64,000 nt of DNA from Allobosea sp. CS1GBMeth4 (GTDB lineage: Bacteria; Pseudomonadota; Alphaproteobacteria; Rhizobiales; Beijerinckiaceae). How positions within the stretch are numbered: the stretch's first letter is position 1; each line of letters begins with the position of its first letter. A program made the translations under genes and the position numbers. Below are positions 19,821-30,043 of this stretch, piece after piece. The stretch lies in NCBI RefSeq assembly GCF_900185715.1, contig NZ_FYAS01000011.1, positions 95,281 to 159,280 on the forward strand, read 5' to 3'. The notes under the pieces were generated by a model. The model did no database searches and was not told the origin of the DNA. It saw nothing but the letters and a program-made list of their open reading frames with translations.

Positions 19821-20630
19821 ATGAGCACCTCGATCCATCCGATGGCGATCGTCGATCCGGCCGCGCGGCTCGGAGCGGGCGTCAAGATCGGCCCGTTCTG
19901 CACGGTCGGCCCCGATGTCGCGCTCGGCGACGGCGTCGAGCTGATCAGCCATGTCGCCGTCGCCGGCCGCACCACGATCGGTCCGCGCACCAGGATCTAT
20001 CCCTTCGCCTCGATCGGGCATCCGCCGCAGGACCTGAAATACAAGGGCGAGCCATCGACGCTGACGATCGGCGCCGATTGCGTGATCCGCGAAGGCGTGA
20101 CGATGAATCCGGGTACCGAGGGCGGCGGCATGAAGACCGTCATCGGCGATCGCGGTCTGTTCCTCGCCAACTCGCATGTCGGCCATGACAGCGTGATCGG
20201 CCAGAGCGTGATCTTCTCCAACAATGTGATGTGCGCGGGCCACGTCACGGTCGGGGATTTCGTCATCGTCAGCGGCGGGACTGGCCTGCATCAGTTTGTG
20301 CGCATCGGCGACCATGCCTTCATCGGCGGCGGCGCGGGCGTGATGCTCGACGTCATTCCGTTCGGCATGGTGCGGGACAACCCCGCCCATCTGGCGGGTC
20401 TCAACCTTGTCGGGCTCAAGCGGCGCGGCTTCTCGCGCGAGCAGATCCACGAACTGCGCCGCGCCTACCGCCTGCTCTTCGCGGATGAGGGCACCCTCGC
20501 CGAGCGCGTCGAGGATGTCGCCGGAGAATTCGCGGAGCATCCGCTGATCCACGAGATCCTGGACTTCATCCGCGCCGGCGGCGACCGCGGCATCTGCGTG
20601 CCGCACGACGTGACCTCTCCGGAACGGTGA
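19821..20630 (+). CDS. lpxA: Acyl-ACP--UDP-N-acetylglucosamine O-acyltransferase
   Basis: First step of lipid A synthesis, 269 residues. It is a left-handed beta-helix of hexad repeats (about 5-190) followed by a helical C-terminus. The catalytic His is H122 in ANSHVGHDSVIGQ, equivalent to E. coli H125, and the EGVTMNPGTEGGG segment fits the UDP-GlcNAc site. ATG 19821 is preferred; an in-frame ATG at 19782 would add 13 residues. The stop overlaps lpxI by GTGA. Its substrate UDP-GlcNAc is made by GlmU, encoded at 58 kb. Confidence 0.96.
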   Translation: MSTSIHPMAIVDPAARLGAGVKIGPFCTVGPDVALGDGVELISHVAVAGRTTIGPRTRIYPFASIGHPPQDLKYKGEPSTLTIGADCVIREGVTMNPGTEGGGMKTVIGDRGLFLANSHVGHDSVIGQSVIFSNNVMCAGHVTVGDFVIVSGGTGLHQFVRIGDHAFIGGGAGVMLDVIPFGMVRDNPAHLAGLNLVGLKRRGFSREQIHELRRAYRLLFADEGTLAERVEDVAGEFAEHPLIHEILDFIRAGGDRGICVPHDVTSPER

Positions 20631-21493
20631 ACGGCCCGGCCGACACGGCGGCCCCGCGCGGCCACCGCCGGCTCGCCGTCGTGGCGGGCCGAGGAGAATA
20701 CCCGCTGCGCGTCGTCGAAGCAGCGCTGGCGCAGGGGGCGGAGGTCTATGTCGCGGCGCTCGCCGGCGCGGCCGATCCGTCGGACTATGCCGCCTACGAT
20801 GTCGCGGAGTACCGGCTCGGGCAGCTCGGGCGGTTTCTGGACGAGATCAAGCGTCGCGGAATCGGCGAGATCGTCATGATCGGCGGGCTGCCGCGGCCGA
20901 GCTTCGGCGCGCTGGCGCCGGAATTGTCGACGCTGAAATACCTGCCGCATTTCGCCCGCGCCTTCCAGGGGGGGGACGACCATCTGCTGCGCGGCGTCGT
21001 CAGCTTCTTCGAAGGCCAGGGGCTGCGCGTGCTCGGGCCGGCCGACCTCGCTCCCGATCTCGTCGCGCCCGCCGGAGCGCTCGGGCGCCACAGGCCGACC
21101 GCCGGCGCGCGAGCGGCGATCGCGACTGGCTTCGAGCTGCTGGCGGCGCTCTCGCCCTTCGATATCGGGCAGGCGGCGATCGTCGCCGACCATCGCATCG
21201 TCGCCGTCGAGGCGGCCGAAGGCACCGATGCGATGATCGAGCGGATCGGCGCTCTCGTCGAGGCCGGGCGCCTCAAGCTCGGCAAGGGCGACGGCGTGCT
21301 GGTCAAGGCGCCGAAGCTCGGACAGGATCTCAGGGTCGACATGCCGGCGATCGGCCCGGACACGGTGACGCGCGCGGCGGCGGCCGGGCTCGCCGGGATC
21401 GCGGTCAGGGCCGGCAGTGTTCTGGTCGGCGACCGGGCCAGGCTGGCGACGCTGGCCGACGCTTCCGGCCTGTTCGTCGAGGGCGTGGCGTGA
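20627..21493 (+). CDS. lpxI: UDP-2,3-diacylglucosamine pyrophosphatase LpxI
   Basis: 288-residue LpxI (former DUF1009), which hydrolyses UDP-2,3-diacylglucosamine to lipid X. It replaces the unrelated LpxH used by enteric bacteria. N-terminal domain begins RRLAVVAGRGEYPLRV; the C-terminal domain carries DVLVKAPKLGQD-like sequence (GVLVKAPKLGQDLRVDMPAI), where the Asp of the DMPAIGP block matches the catalytic region of the Caulobacter enzyme. GTG start 20627 overlaps the lpxA stop, and its own stop overlaps the lpxB start in the same GTGA way, so lpxA-lpxI-lpxB are translationally coupled. Confidence 0.94.
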   Translation: MNGPADTAAPRGHRRLAVVAGRGEYPLRVVEAALAQGAEVYVAALAGAADPSDYAAYDVAEYRLGQLGRFLDEIKRRGIGEIVMIGGLPRPSFGALAPELSTLKYLPHFARAFQGGDDHLLRGVVSFFEGQGLRVLGPADLAPDLVAPAGALGRHRPTAGARAAIATGFELLAALSPFDIGQAAIVADHRIVAVEAAEGTDAMIERIGALVEAGRLKLGKGDGVLVKAPKLGQDLRVDMPAIGPDTVTRAAAAGLAGIAVRAGSVLVGDRARLATLADASGLFVEGVA

Positions 21494-22662
21494 CCCGGCC
21501 GTTCAGGCTCTTCATCGTCGCGGGCGAAGCATCGGGCGATGCGCTCGGGGCACGCTTCGTGGCGCGGCTGCGCGAGGTTCTGGGCGCTCGCCCGCTCGAA
21601 TTGTCGGGCGTCGGCGGCGAGGCGCTGATCGCCGAGGGACTCCACAGCGTCTTCCCGCAGGAGGACATCGCCGTCATGGGCTTCGGCCCCGTCGTCGCGC
21701 GCCTGCCGCTGCTGCTGCGCCGGATGTCGGACGCGGCCCGTGCCGCTGCCGCCTTCGCGCCGGACCTGCTGCTCACCATCGACTCGCCCGACTTCAGCCT
21801 GCGCGTCGCGAAGAAAGTCCGGCGGTTGTCGCCCCATGTGCCGATCGCGCACTGGGTCTGCCCGAGCGTCTGGGCCTGGCGGCAGGGGCGGGCCCGGCGG
21901 ATGAAGCCCCATGTCGACCGGATCCTGGCGCTGCTGCCCTTCGAGCCGGCTGCGCTGGAGCGGCTCGGCGGGCCGCAGACGGTCTATGTCGGCCATCCAC
22001 TGATCGAACGGCTCGACGCCTACCGGCCCGGCCCGGCGGAGACGGCCCGGCGGAACGACACGCAATCCCCGACGATCCTGATCCTGCCCGGCAGCCGGCG
22101 CTCCGAGATCCGGCATCTGCTGCCGCCCTTCGGCGAGGCTGTCGCACTGGTCGCCGAACGGCTGCCGGGAGCGCGCTTCGTGCTGCCGGCCGTGCCGCGC
22201 CTGGTGGAGGCGATCACGCAGCTCGCCGCCGACTGGCGCGTCAAGCCGGAGATCGTGACCAGCGAGGCGGCGAAGCTGGCGGCGTTCCGCGAGGCGAGGG
22301 CGGCGCTGGCGGCATCGGGAACCGTGACGCTCGAACTGGCGTTGGCGCAGGTGCCGACGGTCGCGGCCTATCGCGGCGCCGCCTGGGAGGCGGCGCTGGC
22401 GCGGCGTCTCGTCAAGCTGCCGAGCGTGATCCTGCCCAATCTGATCATCGGCGAGAACGTGGTGCCGGAATTCATCCAGGACGAGGCCTCGCCGCGGGCC
22501 CTGGCCGATGCGGTCCTGGCCGCCATCTCCGGCGGCCCGGCCCGCGAGCGCCAGCTCGACGGCTTCGCCAGGGTCGAGCAGAGCATGCGCAGTGCCGGCC
22601 CGAGCCCGGCGGCGAACGCCGTCGCCGCGGCGCTCGCCCTCGTGCCGGACCGGGGCGGTTGA
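21490..22662 (+). CDS. lpxB: Lipid-A-disaccharide synthase
   Basis: GT19 glycosyltransferase, 390 residues, joining lipid X and UDP-diacylglucosamine to form the lipid A disaccharide at the inner membrane. Signatures: RLFIVAGEASGDALGARFVA at the N-terminus, GVGGEAL, HWVCPSVWAWRQGRA around residue 120, and ILPGSRRSEIRHLLP near residue 200. GTG 21490 overlaps the lpxI stop. It closes the plus-strand lipid A block; a minus-strand gene converges with 7 bp between the stops and there is no obvious terminator. Confidence 0.96.
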   Translation: MTRPFRLFIVAGEASGDALGARFVARLREVLGARPLELSGVGGEALIAEGLHSVFPQEDIAVMGFGPVVARLPLLLRRMSDAARAAAAFAPDLLLTIDSPDFSLRVAKKVRRLSPHVPIAHWVCPSVWAWRQGRARRMKPHVDRILALLPFEPAALERLGGPQTVYVGHPLIERLDAYRPGPAETARRNDTQSPTILILPGSRRSEIRHLLPPFGEAVALVAERLPGARFVLPAVPRLVEAITQLAADWRVKPEIVTSEAAKLAAFREARAALAASGTVTLELALAQVPTVAAYRGAAWEAALARRLVKLPSVILPNLIIGENVVPEFIQDEASPRALADAVLAAISGGPARERQLDGFARVEQSMRSAGPSPAANAVAAALALVPDRGG

Positions 22663-22669
22663 GACCCGG

Positions 22670-23665
22670 CTACTCGACGACCGCGCCCGAGGCCTTGGCG
22701 ATCGGCGCCCATTTTGCCAGCTCGGCCTTGACGTGCTCGCCGAGCGCTTCCGGCGTCGAGCCGACGATCACCGCGCTGACATCCTCCAGACGCTGCTTCA
22801 CATGGGCGTCCTTGAGCGAGTCGTTCGCGGCGGCGTTGAGCCTGTCGACGATCGGACGCGGCAGCTTGGCCGGTCCGAACAGCGCGTTCCAGGTATAGGT
22901 CTCGTAGCCCGCGAGGCCGCCCTCGGCGATGGTCGGCAGGTCCGGGAAGGAGGGGACGCGGTCCCTGGTGGTGACGCCGATGGCGCGCAACTGGCCGCTG
23001 CGGATGAACTGCGCCGAGGAGGGCAGATTGTCGAACATGATCGGGACGGCGCCGGAAACGACATCGTTCAGCGCCGGCCCGGCGCCACGATAAGGCACAT
23101 GATTCATGCTCACGCCGCCGAGCGACTTGAACAGCTCGCCGGAGAGATGCAGCGGCGTCCCGACGCCGGACGAGGCGTAGGAGTACTTGCCCGGATTGTC
23201 CTTCAGCAGCTTCAGCACCTCCGGCACGGTCTTGGCCGGGAAGCTCGGATGCACGACCATGACGTTGGGCACCACCGCCAGCAGCGAGATCGGCGTGAAG
23301 TCCTTGACGGCATCGAAGGTCACGGTCTTCAGGATCGCCGGGTTGAGCGCATGGGTCGAGATCGTGCCGAGCAGCAGGGTGTAGCCGTCGGGCTGGGCGC
23401 GGGCCACCGCGGTCGAGCCGATATTGCCGCCGGCGCCGGCGCGGTTGTCGATCACGATCGACTGGCCGAGCAACTCGCCCATCTTCTGGCCGACGAGGCG
23501 GGCGACGATGTCGGTCGATCCGCCGGCGGCGAAGGGCACGATCAGCGAGATCGGCCGCGTCGGGAACTGCGCCTGCGCAAGGGCGGAACCGGCCGCTCCG
23601 GCGAGGGGCAGGGCGGATGCGCCGGCCAGGAAACCGCGGCGGCTGAGACCTTCGGCTTTCGACAT
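22670..23665 (-). CDS. Bug-family tripartite tricarboxylate transporter substrate-binding protein
   Basis: 331-residue periplasmic binding protein of the TctC/Bug family. The N-terminus LSRRGFLAGASALPLAGAAG has a twin-arginine motif followed by a hydrophobic stretch and an ALAQA cleavage site, so Tat export is likely. The mature start FPTRPISLIVPFAAGGSTDI and the later IVIDNRAGAGGNIGS are family hallmarks. ATG 23665 is chosen for the signal peptide. No TctA/TctB membrane partners are nearby, as is common for orphan Bug proteins, so the ligand (often a carboxylate) cannot be named. It lies downstream of gltA on the same strand but beyond a strong hairpin. Confidence 0.88.
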   Translation of the reverse strand: MSKAEGLSRRGFLAGASALPLAGAAGSALAQAQFPTRPISLIVPFAAGGSTDIVARLVGQKMGELLGQSIVIDNRAGAGGNIGSTAVARAQPDGYTLLLGTISTHALNPAILKTVTFDAVKDFTPISLLAVVPNVMVVHPSFPAKTVPEVLKLLKDNPGKYSYASSGVGTPLHLSGELFKSLGGVSMNHVPYRGAGPALNDVVSGAVPIMFDNLPSSAQFIRSGQLRAIGVTTRDRVPSFPDLPTIAEGGLAGYETYTWNALFGPAKLPRPIVDRLNAAANDSLKDAHVKQRLEDVSAVIVGSTPEALGEHVKAELAKWAPIAKASGAVVE

Positions 23666-23750
23666 GAATGCGAACCTCTGTTTCGGGGTCGGCACAGTAG
23701 CGCGTCGATCCGACGCGTCATGCGCGCGGAATGCATCAATCCCGCGAAAC

Positions 23751-23785
23751 AATGAAGGCCGCGACGGGGCGTCGCGGCCTTCATT
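23751..23785 (-). terminator. Hairpin terminator after gltA
   Basis: AATGAAGGCCGCGAC (23751-23765) pairs perfectly over 15 bp with GTCGCGGCCTTCATT (23771-23785) across a 5-nt loop, 18 bp beyond the gltA stop. Read on the minus strand the stem is followed by GTTTCG, only a weak T tract. The length and position still favour a terminator isolating gltA from the Bug-protein gene. Confidence 0.7.
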
Positions 23786-23803
23786 GGTCGGGATCGGATT
23801 GCG

Positions 23804-25093
23804 TCAGCGGCGGCCGATCGGAGTGTAGTCGCGCCGGGGAGCGCCAGTGTAGAGCTGGCGCGGGCGGCCGATGCGCTGGGACGGATCCTCGATCATCTCC
23901 TTCCACTGCGCGATCCAGCCGATGCTGCGCGCCAGGGCGAACAGCGCCGTGAACATCGAGGTCGGGAAGCCCATCGCCTTCAGGGTGATGCCCGAATAGA
24001 AATCGATGTTCGGATAGAGCTTCTTCTCGATAAAGTACTCGTCGTGCAGGGCGATGCGCTCGAGCTCGATCGCGACGTCGAGCAGCGGATCGTCCTTGAT
24101 GCCGAGCTCGGCCAGAACCTCATGCGTGGTCTTCTGCATGATCTTGGCGCGCGGGTCGTAGTTCTTGTAGACCCGGTGGCCGAAGCCCATCAGGCGGAAC
24201 GGATCGTTCTTGTCCTTGGCCTTGGCGATGTATTTCGGGATGTTGTCGACGCTGCCGATCTCCTCGAGCATCTTCAGGGCCGCCTCGTTGGCGCCGCCAT
24301 GGGCTGGGCCCCACAGGCAGGCGACGCCGGCGGCGATGCAGGCGAAGGGGTTGGCGCCGGAGGAGCCGGCGAGCCTGACCGTCGAGGTCGAGGCATTCTG
24401 CTCATGGTCGGCGTGCAGGATGAAGATGCGGTCGAGCGCGCGCGACAGCACCGGATTGACCTTGTAGTCCTCGGCCGGCACGGCGAAGCACATGCGCAGG
24501 AAGTTCGAGGTGTAGTCGAGCGAGTTCAGCGGATACACGAAGGGCTGGCCGATCGTGTACTTGTAGGCCATCGCCGCCAGCGTCGGCATCTTCGCGATCA
24601 TCCGCATCGAGGCGATCATGCGCTGCTGCGGGTCCGAGATGTCGGTCGAGTCATGATAGAAGGCCGACATGGCGCCGACCGAGGCGACCAGGACCGCCAT
24701 CGGATGCGCATCGCGGCGGAAGCCCTGGAAGAAGCGGGCCATCTGCTCGTGCACCATGGTGTGGCGCGTCACGCGATAGTCGAAATCCGCCTTCTGCGCG
24801 GCGGTCGGCAGTTCGCCGTAGAGCAGCAGATAGCAGGTCTCGAGGAAGTCGCCATGCTCGGCGAGCTGCTCGATCGGGTAGCCGCGATAGAGCAGGACGC
24901 CCTCGTCGCCGTCGATATAGGTGATCTGCGACTCGCAGCTCGCCGTCGAGGTGAAGCCGGGATCGTAGGTGAACATCCCGGTCTGGGCATAGAGCTTGCC
25001 GATGTCGATGACCGACGGCCCGATCGAACCCGCTTTGACCGGCATGTCGACGGACTTGCCCTCGACGGTCAGCTGGCTGGTGTTTCCGCTCAT
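23804..25093 (-). CDS. gltA: Citrate synthase (type II)
   Basis: 429-residue citrate synthase, condensing oxaloacetate with acetyl-CoA at the start of the TCA cycle. It has the Gram-negative N-terminal domain ([20 protein letters not shown]), the catalytic His in [14 protein letters not shown], the second His in [15 protein letters not shown] and the catalytic Asp in [14 protein letters not shown]. Length matches the NADH-sensitive hexameric type of Gram-negative bacteria. ATG 25093 is preceded by AAAGGATC. It lies after gltX on the same strand, with 268 bp between that show no clear promoter. Confidence 0.97.
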   Translation of the reverse strand: MSGNTSQLTVEGKSVDMPVKAGSIGPSVIDIGKLYAQTGMFTYDPGFTSTASCESQITYIDGDEGVLLYRGYPIEQLAEHGDFLETCYLLLYGELPTAAQKADFDYRVTRHTMVHEQMARFFQGFRRDAHPMAVLVASVGAMSAFYHDSTDISDPQQRMIASMRMIAKMPTLAAMAYKYTIGQPFVYPLNSLDYTSNFLRMCFAVPAEDYKVNPVLSRALDRIFILHADHEQNASTSTVRLAGSSGANPFACIAAGVACLWGPAHGGANEAALKMLEEIGSVDNIPKYIAKAKDKNDPFRLMGFGHRVYKNYDPRAKIMQKTTHEVLAELGIKDDPLLDVAIELERIALHDEYFIEKKLYPNIDFYSGITLKAMGFPTSMFTALFALARSIGWIAQWKEMIEDPSQRIGRPRQLYTGAPRRDYTPIGRR

Positions 25094-25361
25094 GGATCCG
25101 ATCCTTTCAGGCTCGTTCTTCAGTCATGTCCCGGTCGGACGGAAACGCCGGCCGCTTTTCGCATTCGGGCGTCATCCGAAACTCCCACGATGACGGCTCC
25201 ATGACGGGAAGGTCCGAGGTCGGCAGGCGGGAAAGGTTCATCAGACTGATTTTGAAGCATTTTTTGTGCCGGCCCGGCAGGGGTGGTCGCCGGGCCGCAG
25301 CGCGTTGCTAGACCAATTCCGCGAGGCGTTCAACCGAGCGGTCATTAGCCTTTCCGACGCC

Positions 25362-26780
25362 TCAGGCCGCATCGGCGAGGCGCGCCAGCACCTCCTCGCG
25401 GCCGAGCACGGCCATCACGTCGAACAGGCCGGGCGAGGTGGTCTTGCCGGTCAGTGCCGCGCGCAGGGGCTGCGCCACCTGGCCGAGCTTGACGCCGCTC
25501 TCCTCGGCGAAGTCGCGGATCGCGCTCTCCAGTGGCGGCGGCGCCCAATCCGACACCGCCGAGAGCTTCTCCGCCAGTTTCGGCAGGCGCTGGCGGGCCG
25601 CGTCGTCGAGCAGAGCCGCTGCCTTCGGCTCGAGAGCCAGCGGGCGCGTGGCATAGAGATAGGAGGCGCTGTCGATGAGCTCGATCAGCGTCTTGGCACG
25701 CTCCTTCAGACCCGGCATTGCCGCCATCAGCTTCGCCTCCAGCTCCGGAGACGGCTCTGCGCCGATCCCGCGCGCCGGGCCGATCTCCGGCCAGATCGCC
25801 TTCAGCGCGGTCATCAATTCGTGATCCTCCGACTGGCGCATATAGAGGCCGTTGAGGTTCTCGAGCTTGGCGTAGTCGAAGCGGGCCGGCGAACGGCCGA
25901 TCGAGGACAGGTTGAACAGCGAGACCATCTCCTCGGTCGAGAAGATCTCCTGGTCGCCATGGCTCCAGCCGAGGCGCAACAGATAGTTGCGCAGCGCGAC
26001 CGGCAGATAGCCCATCGAGCGATAGGCATCGACGCCGAGCGCGCCATGCCGCTTCGACAATTTGGCGCCGTCCGGCCCGTGGATCAGCGGAATATGCGAC
26101 ATGCTCGGCACCGTCCAGCCGAGCGCCTGGTAGATCTGCGTCTGGCGGGCGGCATTGGTCAGGTGGTCGTCGCCGCGGATGATGTGCGTGACGCCCATGT
26201 CGTGATCGTCGACGACCACGGCGAGCATGTAGGTCGGGTTGCCGTCGGAGCGCAGCAGCACGAGATCGTCGAGGTTCTCGTTCTGCCAGACGACACGGCC
26301 CTGGACCTCGTCCTCGACCACGGTCTCGCCGGTCTGCTCGGCCTTGAGGCGGATCACCGGCTTGACGCCTTCCGGTGCGGTCGCCGGATCGCGGTCGCGC
26401 CAGCGCCCGTCATAACGCAGCGGCTTGCCCTCGGCGCGCGCTTTCTCGCGCATCTCCTCGAGCTCCTGCGGCGTCGCATAGCAGTAATAGGCCTTGCCGG
26501 CGGCGAGCATCTGCTCGGCCACCTCGCGATGGCGCGCGGCGCGCTGGAACTGATAGACGGTCTGCCCGTCCCAATCGAGGCCGAGCCAGGACAGGCCGTC
26601 CAGGATCGCGGCGATGGCGGACTCGGTCGAGCGTTCGCGGTCGGTGTCCTCGATGCGCAGCAGCATCTTGCCGCCATGGCGACGGGCATAGAGCCAGTTG
26701 AACAGCGCGGTGCGGGCACCGCCGATATGCAGGAATCCGGTTGGCGACGGCGCGAAGCGCGTGACGACCGTATCGCTCAT
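25362..26780 (-). CDS. gltX: Glutamyl-tRNA synthetase
   Basis: Class I aminoacyl-tRNA synthetase, 472 residues. The HIGH-type motif reads [19 protein letters not shown] at residues 9-27 and the KMSKS-type motif reads [11 protein letters not shown] near residue 243. A C-terminal helical anticodon-binding domain completes the usual length. ATG 26780 gives the conserved [15 protein letters not shown] start; an in-frame ATG at 26855 would add 25 non-conserved residues. Alphaproteobacteria often carry two GluRS copies and rely on GatCAB for Gln-tRNA, so this could be non-discriminating; that is not decidable here. Divergent from comEC (169 bp between starts). Confidence 0.95.
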   Translation of the reverse strand: MSDTVVTRFAPSPTGFLHIGGARTALFNWLYARRHGGKMLLRIEDTDRERSTESAIAAILDGLSWLGLDWDGQTVYQFQRAARHREVAEQMLAAGKAYYCYATPQELEEMREKARAEGKPLRYDGRWRDRDPATAPEGVKPVIRLKAEQTGETVVEDEVQGRVVWQNENLDDLVLLRSDGNPTYMLAVVVDDHDMGVTHIIRGDDHLTNAARQTQIYQALGWTVPSMSHIPLIHGPDGAKLSKRHGALGVDAYRSMGYLPVALRNYLLRLGWSHGDQEIFSTEEMVSLFNLSSIGRSPARFDYAKLENLNGLYMRQSEDHELMTALKAIWPEIGPARGIGAEPSPELEAKLMAAMPGLKERAKTLIELIDSASYLYATRPLALEPKAAALLDDAARQRLPKLAEKLSAVSDWAPPPLESAIRDFAEESGVKLGQVAQPLRAALTGKTTSPGLFDVMAVLGREEVLARLADAA

Positions 26781-26949
26781 GAAAGGAGGCTCCGGCGGAA
26801 CGGGTGAGCGTGAGGCGAGGGCGACTTCGATGCGGGCCTCGGCCGGGGCTGACATCCGGCGCCGCCGCTGTAACATGGCTTGCCAGCCGCCGTTAAGAGC
26901 CTCCTGCGGGGAGGGGGCGCGATCGACGCGGCTGCGACGGGGGGACGGG

Positions 26950-29202
26950 ATGCTCTCCTACGGGCCGGACGAGCGCCGTAGCCGGGTGCGTGCCGGCGCG
27001 CTGGCGCTGCCGGCGCGCCGGCGTCGCGTCGCCCTGGTCCCGGCCCTTCCGCTGCACGAATGGGGCGGCCGCCTCCGCCGGGCGCTCGCGACCGAGCACG
27101 AGCGGCGCCGCCTGTTCAACTGGCTGCCGGTCTGCATGGGCGCCGGCGTGCTGCTCTATTTCCTCGCCGACCGCGAGCCGGGCCCGGCCGGGCCCTTGAC
27201 CGGCCTGGCGCTTTGCGCGCTGGCCGGGCTGCTGACGCGCCGGCGCCGCATGGTGACGGCGGTCTGCATCGCCGCCGCGGCGACCTTCGCCGGCTTCGCC
27301 GCGGCGACCTTGAGGACGGCGAGCGTCGCGGGCCCGGCGCTGGCGCGGAACCATGTCGGCAGGCTGACCGGCTTCGTCGAGACGCTCGAGCAGCGCGAGA
27401 AGGGGGTGCGCATCGTCGTCCGGGTCACCGATCTGCCGGGCGTCGAGCCGGCGCAGCGGCCGCGGCGGGTGCGCGTCAGCACGCCGATGACGACGCTGAG
27501 GCCCGGCGACCATATCAGCGCGACGGCGCGGCTCCTGCCGCCGCCCGGGCCGGCGCGCCCCGGCGGCTACGACTTCGCCCGCGACGCCTTCTTCCAGGGC
27601 ATCGGCGCCGTCGGCAACATCGCCGGCAAGGTCGCGCTCGCGCCGGCGCCGGTCCCGATGCCGCGCCGGCTCGCAATCGCCGTGGCGATCGACCAGGCCC
27701 GCAACGGGCTGACCGAACGGATCGCGACCAGCGGAGGCGGGCAGGCGGGGGCGATGGCGGCGGCGCTGGTCACCGGCAAGCGCGGGCTGATCAGCGAGGA
27801 GACCAACAACGATCTGCGCGCCGCCGGCATCTACCACATCGTCTCGATCTCGGGCCTGCACATGGTGCTCGCCGCCGGCACGATCTTCTGGCTGGCGCGG
27901 GCGCTGCTCGCGCTGTCGCAGACGGCGGCGCTGCACTGGCCGGTGAAGAAGCTCGCGGCGCTCGCCGCCATGCTCGGCGCGACCGCCTATTGCATCTTCT
28001 CCGGCGCCGAGGTCGCGACGGAGCGCTCGCTGATCATGACGCTGGTGATGCTGGGCGCGATCCTGGTGGACCGGCCGGCGCTCAGCATGCGCAACCTCGC
28101 GCTCGCGGCGATGATCGTGCTGCTGCGCGAGCCGGAGGCGCTGCTCGGGCCGAGCTTCCAGATGTCGTTCGGAGCGGTGGCGGCGCTGATCGCCTTCGCC
28201 GAGCGCTGGCAGGAGCGGGCGCCGGATGCGGCCGCGGCCTCCTGGCCCTGGCCGCTGCGGCCGCTCTGGCTCTCCGCCATCGGCATCCTGACCACGACCA
28301 TGGTCGCGACCGCTGCGACGGCGCCCTACGGCGTCTACCATTTCCAGACCTTCAACCCGTTCGGCCTGCTCGGCAACGCGCTGGCTCTGCCCTTCGTCTC
28401 GCTGATGGTGATGCCGGCCGCGGTCTTCGGCGTGCTCGCCTATCCCTTCGGGCTCGACTGGCCGGCCTGGGCGTTGATGGGTTGGGCCTCCGGCCTGGTG
28501 CTCCAGCTCGCGCACTGGGTCGCCGGCATCGAGCGCTCGACACTGGTGCTGCCGGCCTTCGGCCCGCTGGCGCTGCTCCTGTTCTCGCTGGCGCTGCTCT
28601 GGCTGACCCTGTGGACGACGGCGCTGCGTTTCCTCGCCGCCTTGCCGCTGGCCGGCGGGCTGGCGCTGGCCTCGGCGCCGTCCCGGCCGGACATCCTGAT
28701 CGAGCGCGACGGCTCGGGCGTGCTGGTGCGCGGAGCGGAGGGCAAGATGGTGCTGGCCGGCAAGCCGAGCCGCTTCGTGCTGACGCAATGGCTGCACGCC
28801 GATGGCGATGCGCGCTCGCCGGACGACGCGGCATTACGCGAGGGGGCGGCCTGCGACGCCCGCGGCTGCGTCATCCGCCTGGCGGATGGCCGCAGCGTCG
28901 CCTATACGCGCGACCGTATCGCCCTGGTCGAGGACTGCCGCCGGGCCGATCTCGTGGTGACCTCGCTCTACTGGAGCGCGCCCTGCGCGGCCCGGCTGAT
29001 CGACCGCAGCGCGCTGATCCGCGATGGCGCGACGGCCTATCATGCCGCCCGCGGCGGCTGGCGCGCCTATACGGCCGACGAGGTCACGCGCTTGCGCCCC
29101 TGGACCCGTGCCCGGCCCGAGACGCGGCCGGACACCCAATCCGCAGCCGCGCCGTCTCCGGTCACAGCAGAGCCGGCGCAGGATTCAGACGCGCTTCAGT
29201 AG
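26950..29202 (+). CDS. comEC: ComEC/Rec2 family competence membrane protein
   Basis: 750-residue integral membrane protein of the ComEC type, the inner-membrane channel for DNA uptake in competent bacteria. An N-terminal DUF4131-like soluble part (about 90-230) precedes the competence domain with its signature [16 protein letters not shown] (near residue 297) and multiple helices. The C-terminal 170 residues correspond to the metallo-beta-lactamase-like domain, but I find no HxHxDH metal motif there, so this domain looks catalytically dead. ATG 26950 is preferred over an open upstream extension rich in Arg. It overlaps the lexA 3' end by 7 bp, convergent. Widely present even in strains not known to be competent. 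Confidence 0.9.
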   Translation: MLSYGPDERRSRVRAGALALPARRRRVALVPALPLHEWGGRLRRALATEHERRRLFNWLPVCMGAGVLLYFLADREPGPAGPLTGLALCALAGLLTRRRRMVTAVCIAAAATFAGFAAATLRTASVAGPALARNHVGRLTGFVETLEQREKGVRIVVRVTDLPGVEPAQRPRRVRVSTPMTTLRPGDHISATARLLPPPGPARPGGYDFARDAFFQGIGAVGNIAGKVALAPAPVPMPRRLAIAVAIDQARNGLTERIATSGGGQAGAMAAALVTGKRGLISEETNNDLRAAGIYHIVSISGLHMVLAAGTIFWLARALLALSQTAALHWPVKKLAALAAMLGATAYCIFSGAEVATERSLIMTLVMLGAILVDRPALSMRNLALAAMIVLLREPEALLGPSFQMSFGAVAALIAFAERWQERAPDAAAASWPWPLRPLWLSAIGILTTTMVATAATAPYGVYHFQTFNPFGLLGNALALPFVSLMVMPAAVFGVLAYPFGLDWPAWALMGWASGLVLQLAHWVAGIERSTLVLPAFGPLALLLFSLALLWLTLWTTALRFLAALPLAGGLALASAPSRPDILIERDGSGVLVRGAEGKMVLAGKPSRFVLTQWLHADGDARSPDDAALREGAACDARGCVIRLADGRSVAYTRDRIALVEDCRRADLVVTSLYWSAPCAARLIDRSALIRDGATAYHAARGGWRAYTADEVTRLRPWTRARPETRPDTQSAAAPSPVTAEPAQDSDALQ

Positions 29203-29927
29203 CGCCGCATCAGGTTGACGAGCCGGCCCTGGATCTTGACCCGGTCGGGCCCGAGCACGCGCGTCTCATAGGCGGGGTTCGCAGCTTCCAGCGCGATCGA
29301 GGAGCCGCGCTTGCGCAGCCGCTTCAGCGTCGCCTCCTCATCGTCGATCAGGGCGACGATGATGTCGCCGGTATTGGCCGAGTCCTGCTTGCGGATCACG
29401 ACGGTGTCGCCGTCGAGGATGCCGGCCTCGATCATCGAATCGCCGCGGACCTCGAGGGCGAAATGCTCGCCGCCGCCGAGCATGTCGGCCGGGAGGGATA
29501 CGCTGTGGCTGCGATCCTGGATCGCCGAGATCGGCGTGCCGGCGGCGATGCGGCCCATGACGGGGATCGAGACGGTGGAGCGCCCGCTCTCCTCGCCGCC
29601 GCTCTGGCGCGGCTTCGCCAGGCCGGGCGCCGGCACCGGCGGGGTCTGGCCGAGCCCGCCCTGGACGACGGAGGGGTTGAAGCGGCCGCGCTGCGCCTGC
29701 GGTCCGCCGATTCCATCCGGCATCTTGATGACCTCGAGGGCGCGCGCCCGGTTCGGAAGCCGCCGAATGAAGCCGCGCTCCTCCAGCGCCATGATCAGCC
29801 GGTGGATGCCGGATTTCGAGCGCAGGTCGAGCGCGTCCTTCATCTCGTCGAAGGAGGGCGGTACGCTGGTTTCGCGCAGGCGCTCATGGATGAAGCGAAG
29901 CAGTTCGAACTGTTTGCGTGTCAGCAT
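29196..29927 (-). CDS. lexA: LexA repressor
   Basis: SOS-response repressor with self-cleaving S24 peptidase domain, 243 residues. Winged-helix domain at 1-65 ([40 protein letters not shown]). The autocleavage bond is A129-G130 in GRIAAGTPI, with the catalytic dyad S164 (RGDSMIEAG) and K202 (EATLKRL). The linker (70-115) is long and Gly/Pro-rich, making it larger than the 202-residue E. coli LexA, as is usual in Hyphomicrobiales. ATG 29927 gives the canonical start. It is autoregulated through the SOS box 57 bp upstream. Its neighbours upstream on the same strand are moeA, moaC and trpCDG. Confidence 0.97.
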   Translation of the reverse strand: MLTRKQFELLRFIHERLRETSVPPSFDEMKDALDLRSKSGIHRLIMALEERGFIRRLPNRARALEVIKMPDGIGGPQAQRGRFNPSVVQGGLGQTPPVPAPGLAKPRQSGGEESGRSTVSIPVMGRIAAGTPISAIQDRSHSVSLPADMLGGGEHFALEVRGDSMIEAGILDGDTVVIRKQDSANTGDIIVALIDDEEATLKRLRKRGSSIALEAANPAYETRVLGPDRVKIQGRLVNLMRRY

Positions 29928-29974
29928 GGTCGCGCCGTTCGCCTCTCGGGCTGGAATCGAAACAAAGCGCGAAC

Positions 29975-30003
29975 ACCATACCCGTTCGCCTTGTGTTCCG
30001 CAA
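29975..30003 (-). promoter_or_regulatory. lexA promoter with SOS box
   Basis: On the minus strand TTGCGG (29998-30003) and TATGGT (29975-29980) are spaced by exactly 17 bp. The alphaproteobacterial LexA box GTTC-N7-GTTC (plus strand, 29984-29998) lies within that spacer, touching the edge of the -35. LexA bound there would block RNA polymerase directly, giving autoregulation. The start codon is 48 bp downstream of the -10. Confidence 0.82.
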
Positions 30004-30043
30004 GGGTATCGATGCGATAAGAGCCTGTTCCATCCCAGGATTG

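Noticed and set aside
25270..25297. CGGCCCGGC/GCCGGGCCG hairpin considered as the gltX terminator
   Set aside because: Read on the minus strand it is followed by an A tract, not a T tract, and the T-rich stretch lies on the wrong side for either strand.
26893..28797. A 634-codon minus-strand open frame across comEC
   Set aside because: Composition is Arg/Gln/Gly-rich with no family features; comEC on the plus strand has full signatures.
27060..30020. A 986-codon plus-strand open frame crossing comEC and lexA
   Set aside because: It overlaps two confident genes, one of them antisense. The sequence is Arg-rich low complexity, a GC-bias artefact.
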